Source: Glycine soja
Taxonomy: Eukaryota; Streptophyta; Magnoliopsida; Fabales; Fabaceae
Direction of reading: 5' to 3'
Assembly (NCBI RefSeq): GCF_004193775.1
Contig: NC_041007.1
Location: 28,918,850-28,982,849 of the forward strand
DNA: 64,000 bases
The position numbers and the translations under genes were made by a program. Under the pieces are notes generated by a model. The model was not told the DNA's origin. It ran no database searches and worked only from the letters and a program-made list of their open reading frames with translations. Shown here piece by piece: positions 44,322 to 54,302 of this stretch (position 1 is the stretch's first letter; every line of letters starts with the position of its first letter).

Positions 44322-44654
44322 AGCAAATTTTATCTTATTTTATTTTTTTGAAGATGCAAATTACTACCTCCACTCCTTTATATAAGAAACAAAAGACAAC
44401 ATTTTCTTGATCCTAATTATAAGAAACATAGGACTATTTATTGTTAAATTTCCTTTTTACCCCTAATTAATTAAGAGGTCTATTAATGATTACTCTCTTT
44501 TACCCATGAAAGTGGTGCATTTATTGAGCTATCACTAAAACAAGATACACTCATTGGTTGAAAATTATCTTTTAAAAATAAGCATATCTTAAACCATTTA
44601 GTATCATGGGTAGTCTTGAAATAAGAGTAAAATTTATGACAAACTAATCAATAT
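44317..44654. other. AT-rich spacer, possible MITE remnant
   Basis: It starts near 44366 with CTACCTCCACTCCTTTATA, which resembles the termini of some plant MITEs. A weak inverted counterpart (AAGGTGGAGGG) sits near 44681. The evidence is too thin for a firm call. Confidence 0.25.
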
Positions 44655-45440
44655 AATGAATCTTTCAAAGAATACACTCAAAGGTGGAGGGATCTGGTAG
44701 CTCAAGTAGCACCCCAATGATGGAGAGGGAGATGGTAACAATGGTATTAAACACGTTATTGGTGTTCTACTATGAGAAAATGGTGGGTTACATGCCTTCA
44801 AGCTTTGCCGATTTAGTGTTCGCTGGAGAAAGGATCGAAGTGGGTCTGAGAAGAGGCAAATTTGATTATCCTGCTTTGATGAATAGGAAGCCTAGGGAAA
44901 ATGGAGAGAATAAGAAGGAGGGAGGAACCCATGTTGTCATTTCCGTTCCTACATGACCAAATTTCCCACCAGCTCAACAATATCAATACTTAGCCAATAT
45001 AAGCCCTTCTTATTACCCACCACCCTATCAGCCAAGAACACCTAATCATCCACAAAGGCCACCCCTAAATCAGCCACAAAACCCGCCTGCTGCACATCTG
45101 ATACCAAACACCACCCTTAACACGAACCAAAACACCAACCAGGGAAGGAATTTTCCAGAAAAGAAGCCTGTAGAATTCACCCCAATTCTGGTGTCGTATG
45201 TTAACTTACTCCCATATCTACTCAATAATGCAATAGTAGCCATAATCCCAGCAAAGGTTCCTCAACCTCCATTTTCCTGAGGATACAACTCGAATTCAAC
45301 ATGTGCTTACCATGGAGGAGTTCTGGAGCATTCCATTGAGCATTGTATGACCTTGAAACATAAGGTGCAAAGTCTAATTGATGCGGGCTGGCTAAAATTC
45401 GAGGAGGACAATTGCTTGTGAATTCTGACATTGTCAAGCG
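44655..45440 (+). pseudogene. Ogre/Tat-type gag fragment
   Basis: The frame gives MMEREMVTMVLNTL, YYEKMVGYMPSSFADLVFAGERIE and RRGKFDY, then a proline-rich region, FTPI, and CAYHGGVLEHSIEHC followed by KHKVQSLIDAGWLKFEEDN. This is the C-terminal part of Ogre/Tat Gag with its C-H-H-C zinc motif. In-frame TGA codons at about 44954 and 45278 (after PQPPFS) and a frame break near 44690 inactivate it. Pol, which should follow, is missing; untranslated debris follows instead. Confidence 0.78.
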
Positions 45441-47301
45441 ACACTATGTGTGGGGCAATTTGAAGGTTGTTGTTAGATGTTCCTAATGACTCATTAGGAT
45501 TTTCAAGTTTATGCCATTACTATAAACAATAGTCACAATGATAATAAAATGGATAAATTTGATGTCCTTGCCTCTCATTCTCTCACAATACATCTTTGCG
45601 TATTTATTTAACATTCACTAGAATGTGAATGCATGTCGTTGGTTTGTTTGCTCAAGTGACTTGCACTCTTGAGTTGATCTCCAAGTCTGTTCAATCAGAA
45701 AATGCTCGTTATACACGTTTGGTGGGGGTGCCGTAAACGACGAGTAAAGTTCAAAACAAAAAAGAAAAAACGTTCGATTGACTGTGTTACAAATCAAAAA
45801 TAGGAAGTACAAACATTCATGTGACCTAATTTCCTTAAAAGTTGTCTTTTTGAGAGAAAAGAGAGTTGTCAAGAACAAGAGTCATTCGATTTAATCTGTC
45901 AATTGAAAATCCTTTAAATATTTCTCGTCCTTGAAAATTCATTTTCGAGAACCTGAACAGTTTCTTTCATTTTGCCTTGCTACAAGGTCATGACAAAAGA
46001 CATGAATAGATACCTCAGAGCCCTACACTGGGGCAACGAGAGGCACCATGCATGAGCCTCAGGCAAAACTAGGGGCAGATCAGAAGTTCTCACCTGGTAG
46101 GTTGAAAACCCGAAAGGGCGGCCTAAGCAAAAATTAGGGTTGATAAAAAATAAAAAGAAGAAAGAATCAGGAGCGTGTTTATCAGGGGTTTGGTCCAAAA
46201 ATCCAAACTACAAAAGTATCTAGTCCAGATTTGAAATGACACATGACTGTGTTTCAACATCCCAAACACTAATTTATCCCTTGCTACCCTCTCCGAGCCA
46301 AAGTATATTTGTTTTCTCAAAACAACACAAAAACAACAAAAACAAAATAGAAACCCTGAGTAGGAACCATAACTAAAATCGGTGGGAAAAGCAATGCAAA
46401 CAACACATGCATGAAGTTGGGCAACAATGAAAAGAAAAGGAAAATAAAATCTGCCTAAGGCGAGTAAAGAAAAAAGAGGGACAAAAGATCTCCAGATTTT
46501 ACAAGGAAGACACAAAAAGTGAAATAAGGATTTGTATAAGACAAAAGGAGTAGAGCCCAACCTAAAAGGTACAAGCAACGCTCTCGAGGTTCTTACCCAA
46601 TGTAACCCTTAAACACTCTTTGAGCCTCTCTGATATTTTCTTTCATAACCCTCTTACCCCTAACCACTTTACAAGCCCAATACAGCCCGTGTGGATCAAG
46701 GAATGACTAATTTTTCTTTTAAGTTGGGATTCCAGAATGGAACCCGCACACACTTGTGATTGTTGAAAATATAAAAAAAGGAAAAAAAAAAAGAGAATCC
46801 TCGAGGTTTCGCACTTGCACATTTGAGGAGACAACTCATTCGACCAGGAGCTTGAGGAAAAAGCCCAAAGACAATTGTGATAGTAGGATACATTTGATGT
46901 TAGTCACTCATGAAGACTCCTTAGGATTCCTTTTGAATCCAAGGGTGGCCTTTGTTGTATAAATTCTTTCGGAATCAACCCAGGTCATCAAGTTTCAGCG
47001 GGATCGATAGACCCTTGGCATCACTCTATGACTTGCACATACCAAAGTATGACAATCCATTGCCATCCTTCAATGGGGCACACGATCGATCTCAAAGCCT
47101 TATGTTTCCTTGCTGTGCAGAATAATAGAAGGTTTTCAACAGAAAGAAAGGGAAAAACCCTAGGATCAATATTTCAATTGATTGCGTAAATGTCAAATGT
47201 CTCCACTGTCGTCATCCAAAATTGTCAAGTGATGAAATCAAAACATACACTCTAAGGGAGTCCCCAAACAGATTTGCAAAAGATAGGATGAGGTTGCATG
47301 A
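45441..47301. repeat. Ogre-like untranslated debris, left of the solo LTR
   Basis: Contains the third copy of the unit seen twice at 1-290 (45980-46094). From 47140 it matches 320-475. The intervening 46100-47100 has only shadow frames rich in Phe/Lys. It ends with CATGA at 47297-47301, the target site of the solo LTR. Confidence 0.55.
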
Positions 47302-48447
47302 TGTTAAACAAGTGGCCTTGGTTATCTTAAGAAGAGGGGTTGAATTAAGATACAAAAACTATCCCCCAATTATTTTCTTTTTAACAATTCAACCCTTATT
47401 ATGAAATAATCTAATAACAATTCAAAAAAAAACTTCTTTAAAGTGAAATATAAACAATAATAAATAAAAAAAGTTTAAGGGAAGAGAGAATGCAAACTCA
47501 GTTTTTATATTGGTTCGGCCACGTCCTGTGCCTATGTCCAGTCCCCAAGCAACCTGCTTGAGATTTCCACTATCTTGTAAAAAGCCTTTTACAAAGTCTG
47601 AACCACATAGGGACAACCCTTCCCTCGTGTTCAGATAACCTTACAACTTAAGAGACCCTCAGTCTCTTAAACATATTTCTTTGAATAAGAATAAGAAGAA
47701 GAAGAATTCTCTCTTTAAGAGAAGAATATTACAATTGAAGATCGATCAAGATTCCTTATTGAATTTGCAATTGTTTTGGCCAAGGAATATTTTGAGAGTT
47801 TTAAGACAATTTTGTTTTGAGAGGATAAGACAATGTTGTTCAAAAAAACTCTAAGGAATTTCGTGTCCCAAGTCACCTATTTATAGGCCTTTGATGGTCA
47901 TTCAAAAACTTCTTAAATAGTTGTGACTCTTGGGAGTTATTTTCGAAAATTCCTGACTGATAATCGATTACATAACTGTTGTAATCGATTACACAGTTAG
48001 TTTATGAAGAGTTGTGACTCTTCAGACTTGAAATTTGAATTTTCATGTCTGGTAATCGATTACACATAAGTTGTAATTGATTATAGGCTTTAAAACTTAA
48101 ATTCAAATTTCTAAAGGCTGTTATAAAATGTTTAAAACTTCTGGTAATCGATTACAAGCCTTGTGTAATCGATTACAGGCTTTATATTTTAAATTCAAAA
48201 TTTACAAATTTGTTTAAGAAATAATCAATTACTAGGGAGAAAATACCATATATTTGAAATCACAAAAAAAGCTTTTGTAAAATATCCTTTGGCCAAACCT
48301 GTGCATCATCAATTAAGGAATGCTTTCTAAGATTCTAGGGACTAAGTTCATCATTTTTCTTGAATTTATGAGTTCTTGACTTGGATTAAACTTGAGAAGC
48401 GCTTATCTTTGGCTTCATCAAAACTTCATATAACATATGCTTCTACA
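47302..48447 (-). mobile_element. Solo LTR, copia-type, with perfect target duplication
   Basis: Plus strand begins TGTTAAACAAG and ends CTTCTACA, flanked by CATGA at 47297-47301 and 48448-48452. Removing it restores the order seen at 320-665. Transcriptional sense is minus, because TATAAATAGG (plus 47877-47886) lies downstream of three palindrome pairs on that strand. It shares the 'ggttcggc...gtgcct..gtccagtccccaagc' block with the copia LTR at 57500-57550, so the family is related. Confidence 0.88.
47961..48175 (-). promoter_or_regulatory. Three palindrome pairs upstream of the solo LTR TATA box
   Basis: Core starts 47961/47982, 48053/48074 and 48145/48166, each 21 bp apart. Five cores are perfect and 48074 is TAATTGATTA. 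The TATA box (plus 47879-47886) is 75 bp beyond the nearest site on the minus strand. Confidence 0.65.
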
Positions 48448-48700
48448 CATGAGTTATCACATCTTTTAGAAAGAGACAGTCAATCTGTGTTTTTTTCCCA
48501 CACAAAAGCGGGGGGGGGGGGGGGGGGAGAAGAAAAAAGAAAACAACTAAGGAAAGAATGTCATGAGCATTACAAAATTTTCATGATTCAAAACCTTTTG
48601 CATTACTAGATACAAAGCCTACATTTGCTGCATTTCAACATGAAGGTTGCATGCATCTGCATCCCAAAAATCATGTTCATATTAGGAAATAAAACATAAG
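48448..48700. repeat. Ogre-like debris, right of the solo LTR, with an 18-G run
   Basis: Continues the match to 470-665. Contains an uninterrupted run of 18 G at 48510-48527, absent from the other copy. Confidence 0.6.
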
Positions 48701-48719
48701 AAAAATAACTAAGAGTCAA

Positions 48720-49815
48720 CTGGGGGATTGAAGCAATGCCTGATGAAGCTCATATCATATTTGAGTCGAGTGATCCTTGTATCCATGGCATCGAAGCGCT
48801 CACCCACAAAAGCTCAAAGGTCGCGGAGCTTTGTGAGTACTTCAGTCATAAGAGAAGTGGAATCATCCCTTTATGGTGGACGAGAAGGGGTACGTTCGTC
48901 GGGAATAGGCGATGGCAAGTCTTGTTTGCAAACCCACTGACCATCAACATCCTTTCGGTAACCAAAGGAGGTAACCACATCGGCACCAATGGAAAATGAC
49001 CTTTTAATCTTGACGTATGGTTCATCATCCAAAGGAACATTGAAATGATGAAGAAAAAGAGTAACAAGGTGGGGATAAGGCAGAGGTGCATGGGTCTATA
49101 ATGCCTTATACTGAACTAAATGGGCCTAGTTGATCTGATGACCAATTTGAAAAGCCCACATCAGAATCAAATCCTCCTCAGAGGCTTGGGCAAGGTTTGA
49201 AGACCGAGGAGGCAAAATACGAACAATGATATAATGCATGGTGTGACAATCGAAAGTTAATGACCCAGCAAGTAATCTGCCGGTCATGTCAACCTGGTCA
49301 TTGTAGACCATTCTGCGAGCATCATGACTAGAATAATCAAATTTCTAGTCATCAATAAGGGTGCCCTCAAAAGGAACACCTTGATTGGGTAGTTTAGTCA
49401 AAGAACAGAACAAGGACTGATCAATAACAATGGGAATATTATGCACCTTAGAGTAAAGAATACCATCCTGAATTTTCAAATTATTATAGAAAACCTTAAC
49501 TAATTCGGGAAAGTAGGGCAGTTTTGGAGTCATGAAATCAATCAAAGCAGAATTTTGAAACACATGGTAACAATCAAATGTTTCTTCATCAAAAAATTCA
49601 AGGTCAAGGTACTTAGGGTCTAGAATGACTTTATTACAAAATTGAGAGTAGTACCTTTGACGCTGATCATCTGAAGAAAATAATATAGATGATCGCGAAG
49701 ATGAAAGAGAAGGAGGAACTGGTGCAGGATGGTCTCCAGAATTTCCTTGGCAGCGGTGGCCAACAGCGGTGGTGGTGGAGGAAGATCCTTTTCGCTTCTT
49801 TGATGATTCTGCCAT
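48720..49815 (-). pseudogene. Third-ORF protein of a copia element, copy 2 (degraded)
   Basis: Starts MAESSKKRKGSS at 49815 and aligns along its length with the ORF at 55409-54303. Shared strings include SLFCSLTKLPNQGVPFEG, VDMTGRLLAGSLTF, IVRILPPRSSNLAQASEEDL and, near the end, FVGERFDAMDTRI and YDMSFIRHCF. In-frame stops occur at 49345-49347, 49126-49128 and about 49099; the first two replace aligned Glu/Trp positions. I think it belongs to the family annotated as 'putative plant transposon protein'; function unknown. It lies after copia RNase H sequence on the same strand, the position of the env-like ORF in Sireviruses. Confidence 0.65.
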
Positions 49816-49995
49816 TTGAAGATGTTTCAGCTGATTTTGATCGGTGGGTTTGAAAGAGAATTGAAAAAGATGAAGATTGGGCTTTGTTTGAAGTGATTTG
49901 GTTAAGAAATGAGTGAGATACGAAGATTTGAAGTTTAGAGAGCAAGGAGCACCGTCACACGAGAAAGGGGGATGAGGGTTATGCGAAAACGCAAA

Positions 49996-50160
49996 TATTT
50001 ATAGATAGGGATGCCTTGTAATCAATTACAAACCATCGTAATCGATTACAAGAGTAACCTATAACTAATGGTGCTTACTAGTAATCGATTACAAGTTTCT
50101 GTGATCGATTACAGCCTTGTTGTTCTAATGTAATCGATTACAGGGAATAGTAATTGATTA
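49996..50160 (-). promoter_or_regulatory. Internal promoter: TATA box and three palindrome pairs
   Basis: TATAAATA (minus; plus 49996-50003) lies about 180 bp before the ATG at 49815. Directly upstream are palindromes at 50019/50039, 50082/50102 and 50131/50151, each pair 20 bp apart. 50019 and 50151 carry single CpG-type changes and 50102 an A-to-G. The location between pol and the third ORF suggests that the ORF has its own promoter. Confidence 0.55.
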
Positions 50161-50588
50161 CCAGACCCTTAAATAAGGCTTTTTCACTTAAAGTTAACTA
50201 TTTTTAAGTCAAATACACACCTAACTATGATAATCAACCACAATAAAATGCATTCAAATCAACAAGCACAATCAAACACATTCAATCACAAACACAAGCA
50301 AACACATTCAATCAACAATCATCAATCACAAACAAATCTAATCAATTTAATAATTAATTAACTATACACAATAAATTCTATTCCTATTAAAAAAATTCAA
50401 ACAAAGGTAATGAAGGACAATTATTATATGATAAATAACACTTAATATAAATATTAATAACACAAGCAACTAGACTTATAAACAATATATTGATCATAAG
50501 GAGGATAAAACTCAATTTGAGTTACCTATTGTCTAAATCATTGATATCTAAAAGACCTAATTCTCTACTAATAACAAAGAATGTTTCT
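50161..50588. other. AT-rich spacer between pol remnant and third ORF
   Basis: Many short CAA/AATCA repeats ('caatcacaaacacaagcaaacac'); no ORF. Confidence 0.5.
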
Positions 50589-50888
50589 TTAGGAAGAGGT
50601 TTTTGTAAAGATATCAGCTAACTGATTCTTTGTATCAACAAATTCTAGAACACAATCTCCCTTCTCAACATGTTCTCTCAAGAAATGATGTCGTATTTCT
50701 ATGTGTTTGGTTCTTGAGTGCTGAACAGGGTTCTTAGATAGATTTATAGAACTCGTGTTATCACATATTATAGAAATATGATCAAGTAATATTCCATAAT
50801 CAGAAAGTTGTTGCTTCATCCAAAGAATTTGGGCACAACAATTGCCAGTAGAAATGTATTATGCTTCTGCAGTAGATAAAGCAACATT
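50589..50888 (-). pseudogene. Copia RNase H fragment, minus strand
   Basis: Minus-strand translation runs ALSTAEA*YIS-GNCCAQILWMKQQLSDYGI, then DNTSSINLSKNPVQHSRTKHIEIRHHFLREHV and QLADIFTK. This is the C-terminal RNase H of Ty1/copia. One stop is visible near 50862. The upstream part of pol is cut off at about 50889, where an oppositely oriented copia fragment begins. Confidence 0.85.
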
Positions 50889-51640
50889 ATGTGCTAGAGG
50901 TATGATAGGATCTGTTCTATATCTGACTGCTACTAGACTTGATATTATGCATAGTGTATGTCTATGTGCTAGATTTCAGTCTGATCCTCATGAATCACAT
51001 CTTAAAGTTGTAAAATGGATCTTACGTTATCTAATAGGTACCACTAAACAATGTTTGTTTTATAAGAAATATCAAGATTTCAGGTTAGTAGGATACAGTG
51101 ATGTAGACTATGCAGGAGATAGAGTAGAAAGAAAGAGCACAAGTGGAGGATGTCATTATATTAGACCTTGTTTGATATCTTGGGCAAGCAAGAAGCATAA
51201 CACCATTGCTCTATCTACAGTTGAAACTAAGTATGTGTTTGCTGCAAGTTGTTATTCTCAACTGCTATGAGTAAAGCCAAGCAAAAAGCATAACTCCAAT
51301 GCTTTATCTACAGCTGAAGTTGAGTATGTGTTAGTTGCAAGTTGTTGTTCTCAACTGCTATGGGTAAAGTATCAGCAGGAAGATTGCTTTAGTTTTGAAA
51401 ACAATATTCTAGTATATTGTGACAACACTAGTGCAATCAACCTATCCAAAATTCCCATCCAACATTCAAAGGCTAAGCATATTGAGATAAGATATCATTT
51501 CATTTGTGATTATGTGCAAAATGTGTTTTCGATATAAAATTCATTGACGCAGATCATCAATGGGCTGATATATTTACTAAGCCTTTGTCTGAAGAACACT
51601 TTGTCTGTATAAGGGAACATTTAAATATGACTATTTTATT
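50889..51640 (+). pseudogene. Copia RT end and RNase H, plus strand, with internal duplication
   Basis: Begins RGMIGSVLYLTATRLDIM and continues through HLKVVKWILRYLIGT, SDVDYAGD and the catalytic ALSTVETKY region. A 93 bp stretch (51193 to about 51285) is repeated in frame at 51286 onward, adding 31 residues (KKHN..ALSTAE..YV..ASCCSQLL). A TGA (51268-51270) sits where the second copy has TGG. The tail HSKAKHIEIRYHF continues after a frameshift near 51530 into ADIFTKPLSEEHF. Confidence 0.85.
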
Positions 51641-52071
51641 ATACTAATGAAACTTTCTTTTGAAACGATAACATCGTCTTACCTTCTTTTCATTAATCTA
51701 TTGGGACTAATGTTGGTTGAAATGAACACATGGAAGGGGGAACATTTTCACAAAGACAAAAATGTTTGTTTTTTAGAAACGTGCATTGTCCTTTTAGCCA
51801 TGATTGGAAAATAGTTTTTGAAAAATATTTAATGAAAATTGAGTCGTTACATCATCTTTCTCTTTCCTTCTTTTTGAAAAAAATATAAAAGGCAAACGCA
51901 GGCACTTAGAGAAGTTCTTGAAACTTTTGAACTCTTAGTATTTGTGCTCTTGCAAACAATCGTCTGAGAACTCGAAAACTTCAAAACTCTCTCTTTTATC
52001 CAACTTCAAAACTCTCTCTCTCTTAGTATTTGTGCTCTCTCTCTCTTTTACCCACTTGTCTCTTGTGAACA
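51641..52071 (+). promoter_or_regulatory. Pol-to-third-ORF spacer with TATA box
   Basis: TATAAAAG at 51884-51891 lies 181 bp before the ATG at 52072 and is followed by a CT-rich leader with ACTCTCTCTCTCTT repeats. The purine-rich 'ggaagggggaac' near 51732 could be an old polypurine tract. The arrangement parallels 49815-50003. Confidence 0.45.
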
Positions 52072-52905
52072 ATGGAACCTCCAAGGAAGAACATCCCCAC
52101 CATAAAAAATGTTGGAGATGCAACTCAAATATTTCCTGAAGACTTGTTTATCTCAGGAAAATGGGTAAACTTCCAAAGCTTGAAGGAGGAAGGTTTTGAT
52201 GTCAAGGGACTATTTGACAAGGTTGGCTAGACACCTTTTCTGGAGAAGTTCAGCACTTGGCACTATGGCCTTTATGCACTCTTTTAGGGAATTGCTAAGT
52301 AGGATGAAGTCAACATTCAAGGAGATGTTGATGGGACCACCATTGTTGTGTCTGGATGTGCTATGGATGGTCTGACCATGATCAAAGACTGGGAGAAGGA
52401 GATAACCCAGTAGACCATAAATATGCTACTCTATGGAAAGTCTCACCAAGATGGAGGTGATAAGAAGGTTCTCAACAATTTCTTAAGGAAAACAAAGCTA
52501 ACTTATTTGTGCTAGATAATTCACAGTGTGCTCTTCAACATAGTCATGCCAAGAGTAGGATCAAGGGACTATGTTAGTGATACAGATTGCTTTTGCATGT
52601 ACAAGATCATGGTAGGGGAGAAGATGAATCTTCTTGAGATCATCTTCTTCTACTGGATGCAAGCGTTTAAGGAAAAGTTCAGCCCCAAGGTGAAGAAGAA
52701 TTATATTCCACAAGCAATGCTCTTCATCCAAATTCTAAGGCTAGTTGGAATGGATGTCTCTTCATTGGAACCATCATCTGGAATCACCCAGCTCAAAGTG
52801 GCAACCTTTGTGAAGATGGGAATAACTTAAAATTTCCTAGAATATGTGCAGAGGCACATAAAGAAGAAAGTGAAGAAGGAGGCGATTGAGGCTCTTTTTG
52901 TTACA
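52072..52905 (+). pseudogene. Third-ORF-like protein downstream of copia pol, degraded
   Basis: One plus frame from the ATG at 52072 gives MEPPRKNIPTIKN, then FPEDLFISGKWVNFQSLKEEGFDVKGLFD. After several stops it continues with MPRVGSRDYVSDTDCFCMYKIM, IIFFYWMQAFKEKFSPKV and AMLFIQILRLVGMDV. All segments share one frame; the stops are TAG/TGA/TAA substitutions. The pattern (small N-terminal domain, 'HYxxxxxxxPR.GSRDY' core, MWxxx-type helix) resembles plant-mobile or transposon-associated proteins, but it is clearly different from the MAE(S/T)SKKRK ORFs. Function unknown. Confidence 0.55.
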
Positions 52906-52969
52906 CCCTAAAATATTTTTGACTATATGGTTGATTTGAATGAGTTGAGGTATGGATTTCATTAGTCAG
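52906..52969. other. Junction segment
   Basis: 64 bases starting TTACACCCTAAAATA lie between the pseudogene and the truncated LTR; origin not recognised. Confidence 0.4.
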
Positions 52970-53854
52970 AAAACTTCAGAAAGCTTTTGGTACAAAAGAA
53001 GAAGAACTTCAAAGAGATTTCAAGGCTTGTAAAGGATTGATTGGAAAAGCAAAAGTATTCAAGATTGTTGTTAGAAAGATTGATTAAGAATACAAAACAA
53101 AGCCTTGCTTTTATAGACTCTTCATGTCTGGTCAAGAAGGCCATTCAGAAGAGTTATAACTTTTTAGAAAAACATAAAACCCATTTGAAAAAGTCAAAAC
53201 CTTTTTGAAGAGTTACATCTTTAGATTTTTCAGAAACAAACACTAGTAATCGATTACCAAATAAGTGTAATCAATTACACAAAGCTTTTGAGTGAAACAA
53301 TGTGACTCTTCACTTTTAAATTTGAATTTCAACGTTCAAGGACACTGGTAATCGATTACCAAAACATTGTAATCGATTAAAACCTTTTGAAAATATTTGG
53401 AACGTTGTAAATTGAGTTTGAAAACTTTTTCAAACTCATTTTACTACTGGTAATTGATTACAACAATATGGTAATCGATTACCAGAGAGTAAAAACTCTT
53501 TGGTAAAGGTTTTGTCAAAAACTCATGTGCTATTCAAAGTTTTGAAAAAAAAACTTTTTAATACTTATCTTGATTGAGTCTTTTCTTCATTCTTGAATCT
53601 TGATCTTGATTCTTGAGATCTAGAGTCTTGATTCTTGATTGCAGGCTTTCTTCTTGAGTCTTGAATTCTTCTTGATTCTTGAACTCTTAACTTGTTCTTG
53701 ATTCACTTGAGATGTTCTTTGATTCACTTGAGTTGTTCTTTGATCTTTTGAGCTTTTTGTTCATCACCTTTGTCATCATCTTTTGTTGTCATCATTGTTA
53801 TCATCAAAACACCTTTGAATCATTGTTGATTCATCATGAAGCTTTGCTTCCACA
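52970..53854 (-). repeat. 3' LTR (truncated) of the minus-strand copia element
   Basis: Near-identical to 58088-58996 of the 5' LTR. Minus-strand start TGTGGAAGC at 53854. The last 800 bp (matching 57286-58087) are missing. TATA box (cttttata on plus) at 53108-53115. Palindrome pairs at 53247/53268, 53349/53370 and 53451/53472, each 21 bp. Confidence 0.85.
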
Positions 53855-54022
53855 ATCTCCCCCTTTTTGATGATGACAACTTCTGAAATCAAGAAACACG
53901 CACACACTTTTTCCTAGTCGATCACTTTTATAAATGCTCCCCCTTTGTTTTTGAATTTATGCTTATCTTAAAAATAAGTTGATTACTCATGTGAATTCTT
54001 GATTTAATCCCATTTCTCTCCC
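53855..54022 (-). other. Three polypurine tracts
   Basis: On the minus strand purine runs with GGGGGAG occur at about 53857-53867 (adjoining the LTR), 53936-53945 and 54010-54022. Repeated polypurine tracts before the 3' LTR are a described hallmark of Sireviruses. Confidence 0.65.
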
Positions 54023-54302
54023 CCTTTGGCATCAACAAAAAGCCAAAGTGCGTATCAAATAAATTTAATTTAAACATCCATATAATGTTCATAAAAAATA
54101 TCAACCAAATCATGAAGCAAGAAGCAAAAACCATGAAGGAACAATCATAAACAGATTAACTTATAAAATCCACATAGTCAAATAACATACTTGTTCAATC
54201 AAACCATGCAAATAAGGAAATAATAAATTGTTCAAATACCATAGTAATATAACCAAAATACAAGGCTGAAAATCAAAGTAGTAATAATATTAAAATATAA
54301 TT

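Noticed and set aside
44366..44694. Complete MITE
   Set aside because: The proposed terminal inverted repeats match only over about ten bases with gaps, and no target duplication is clear.
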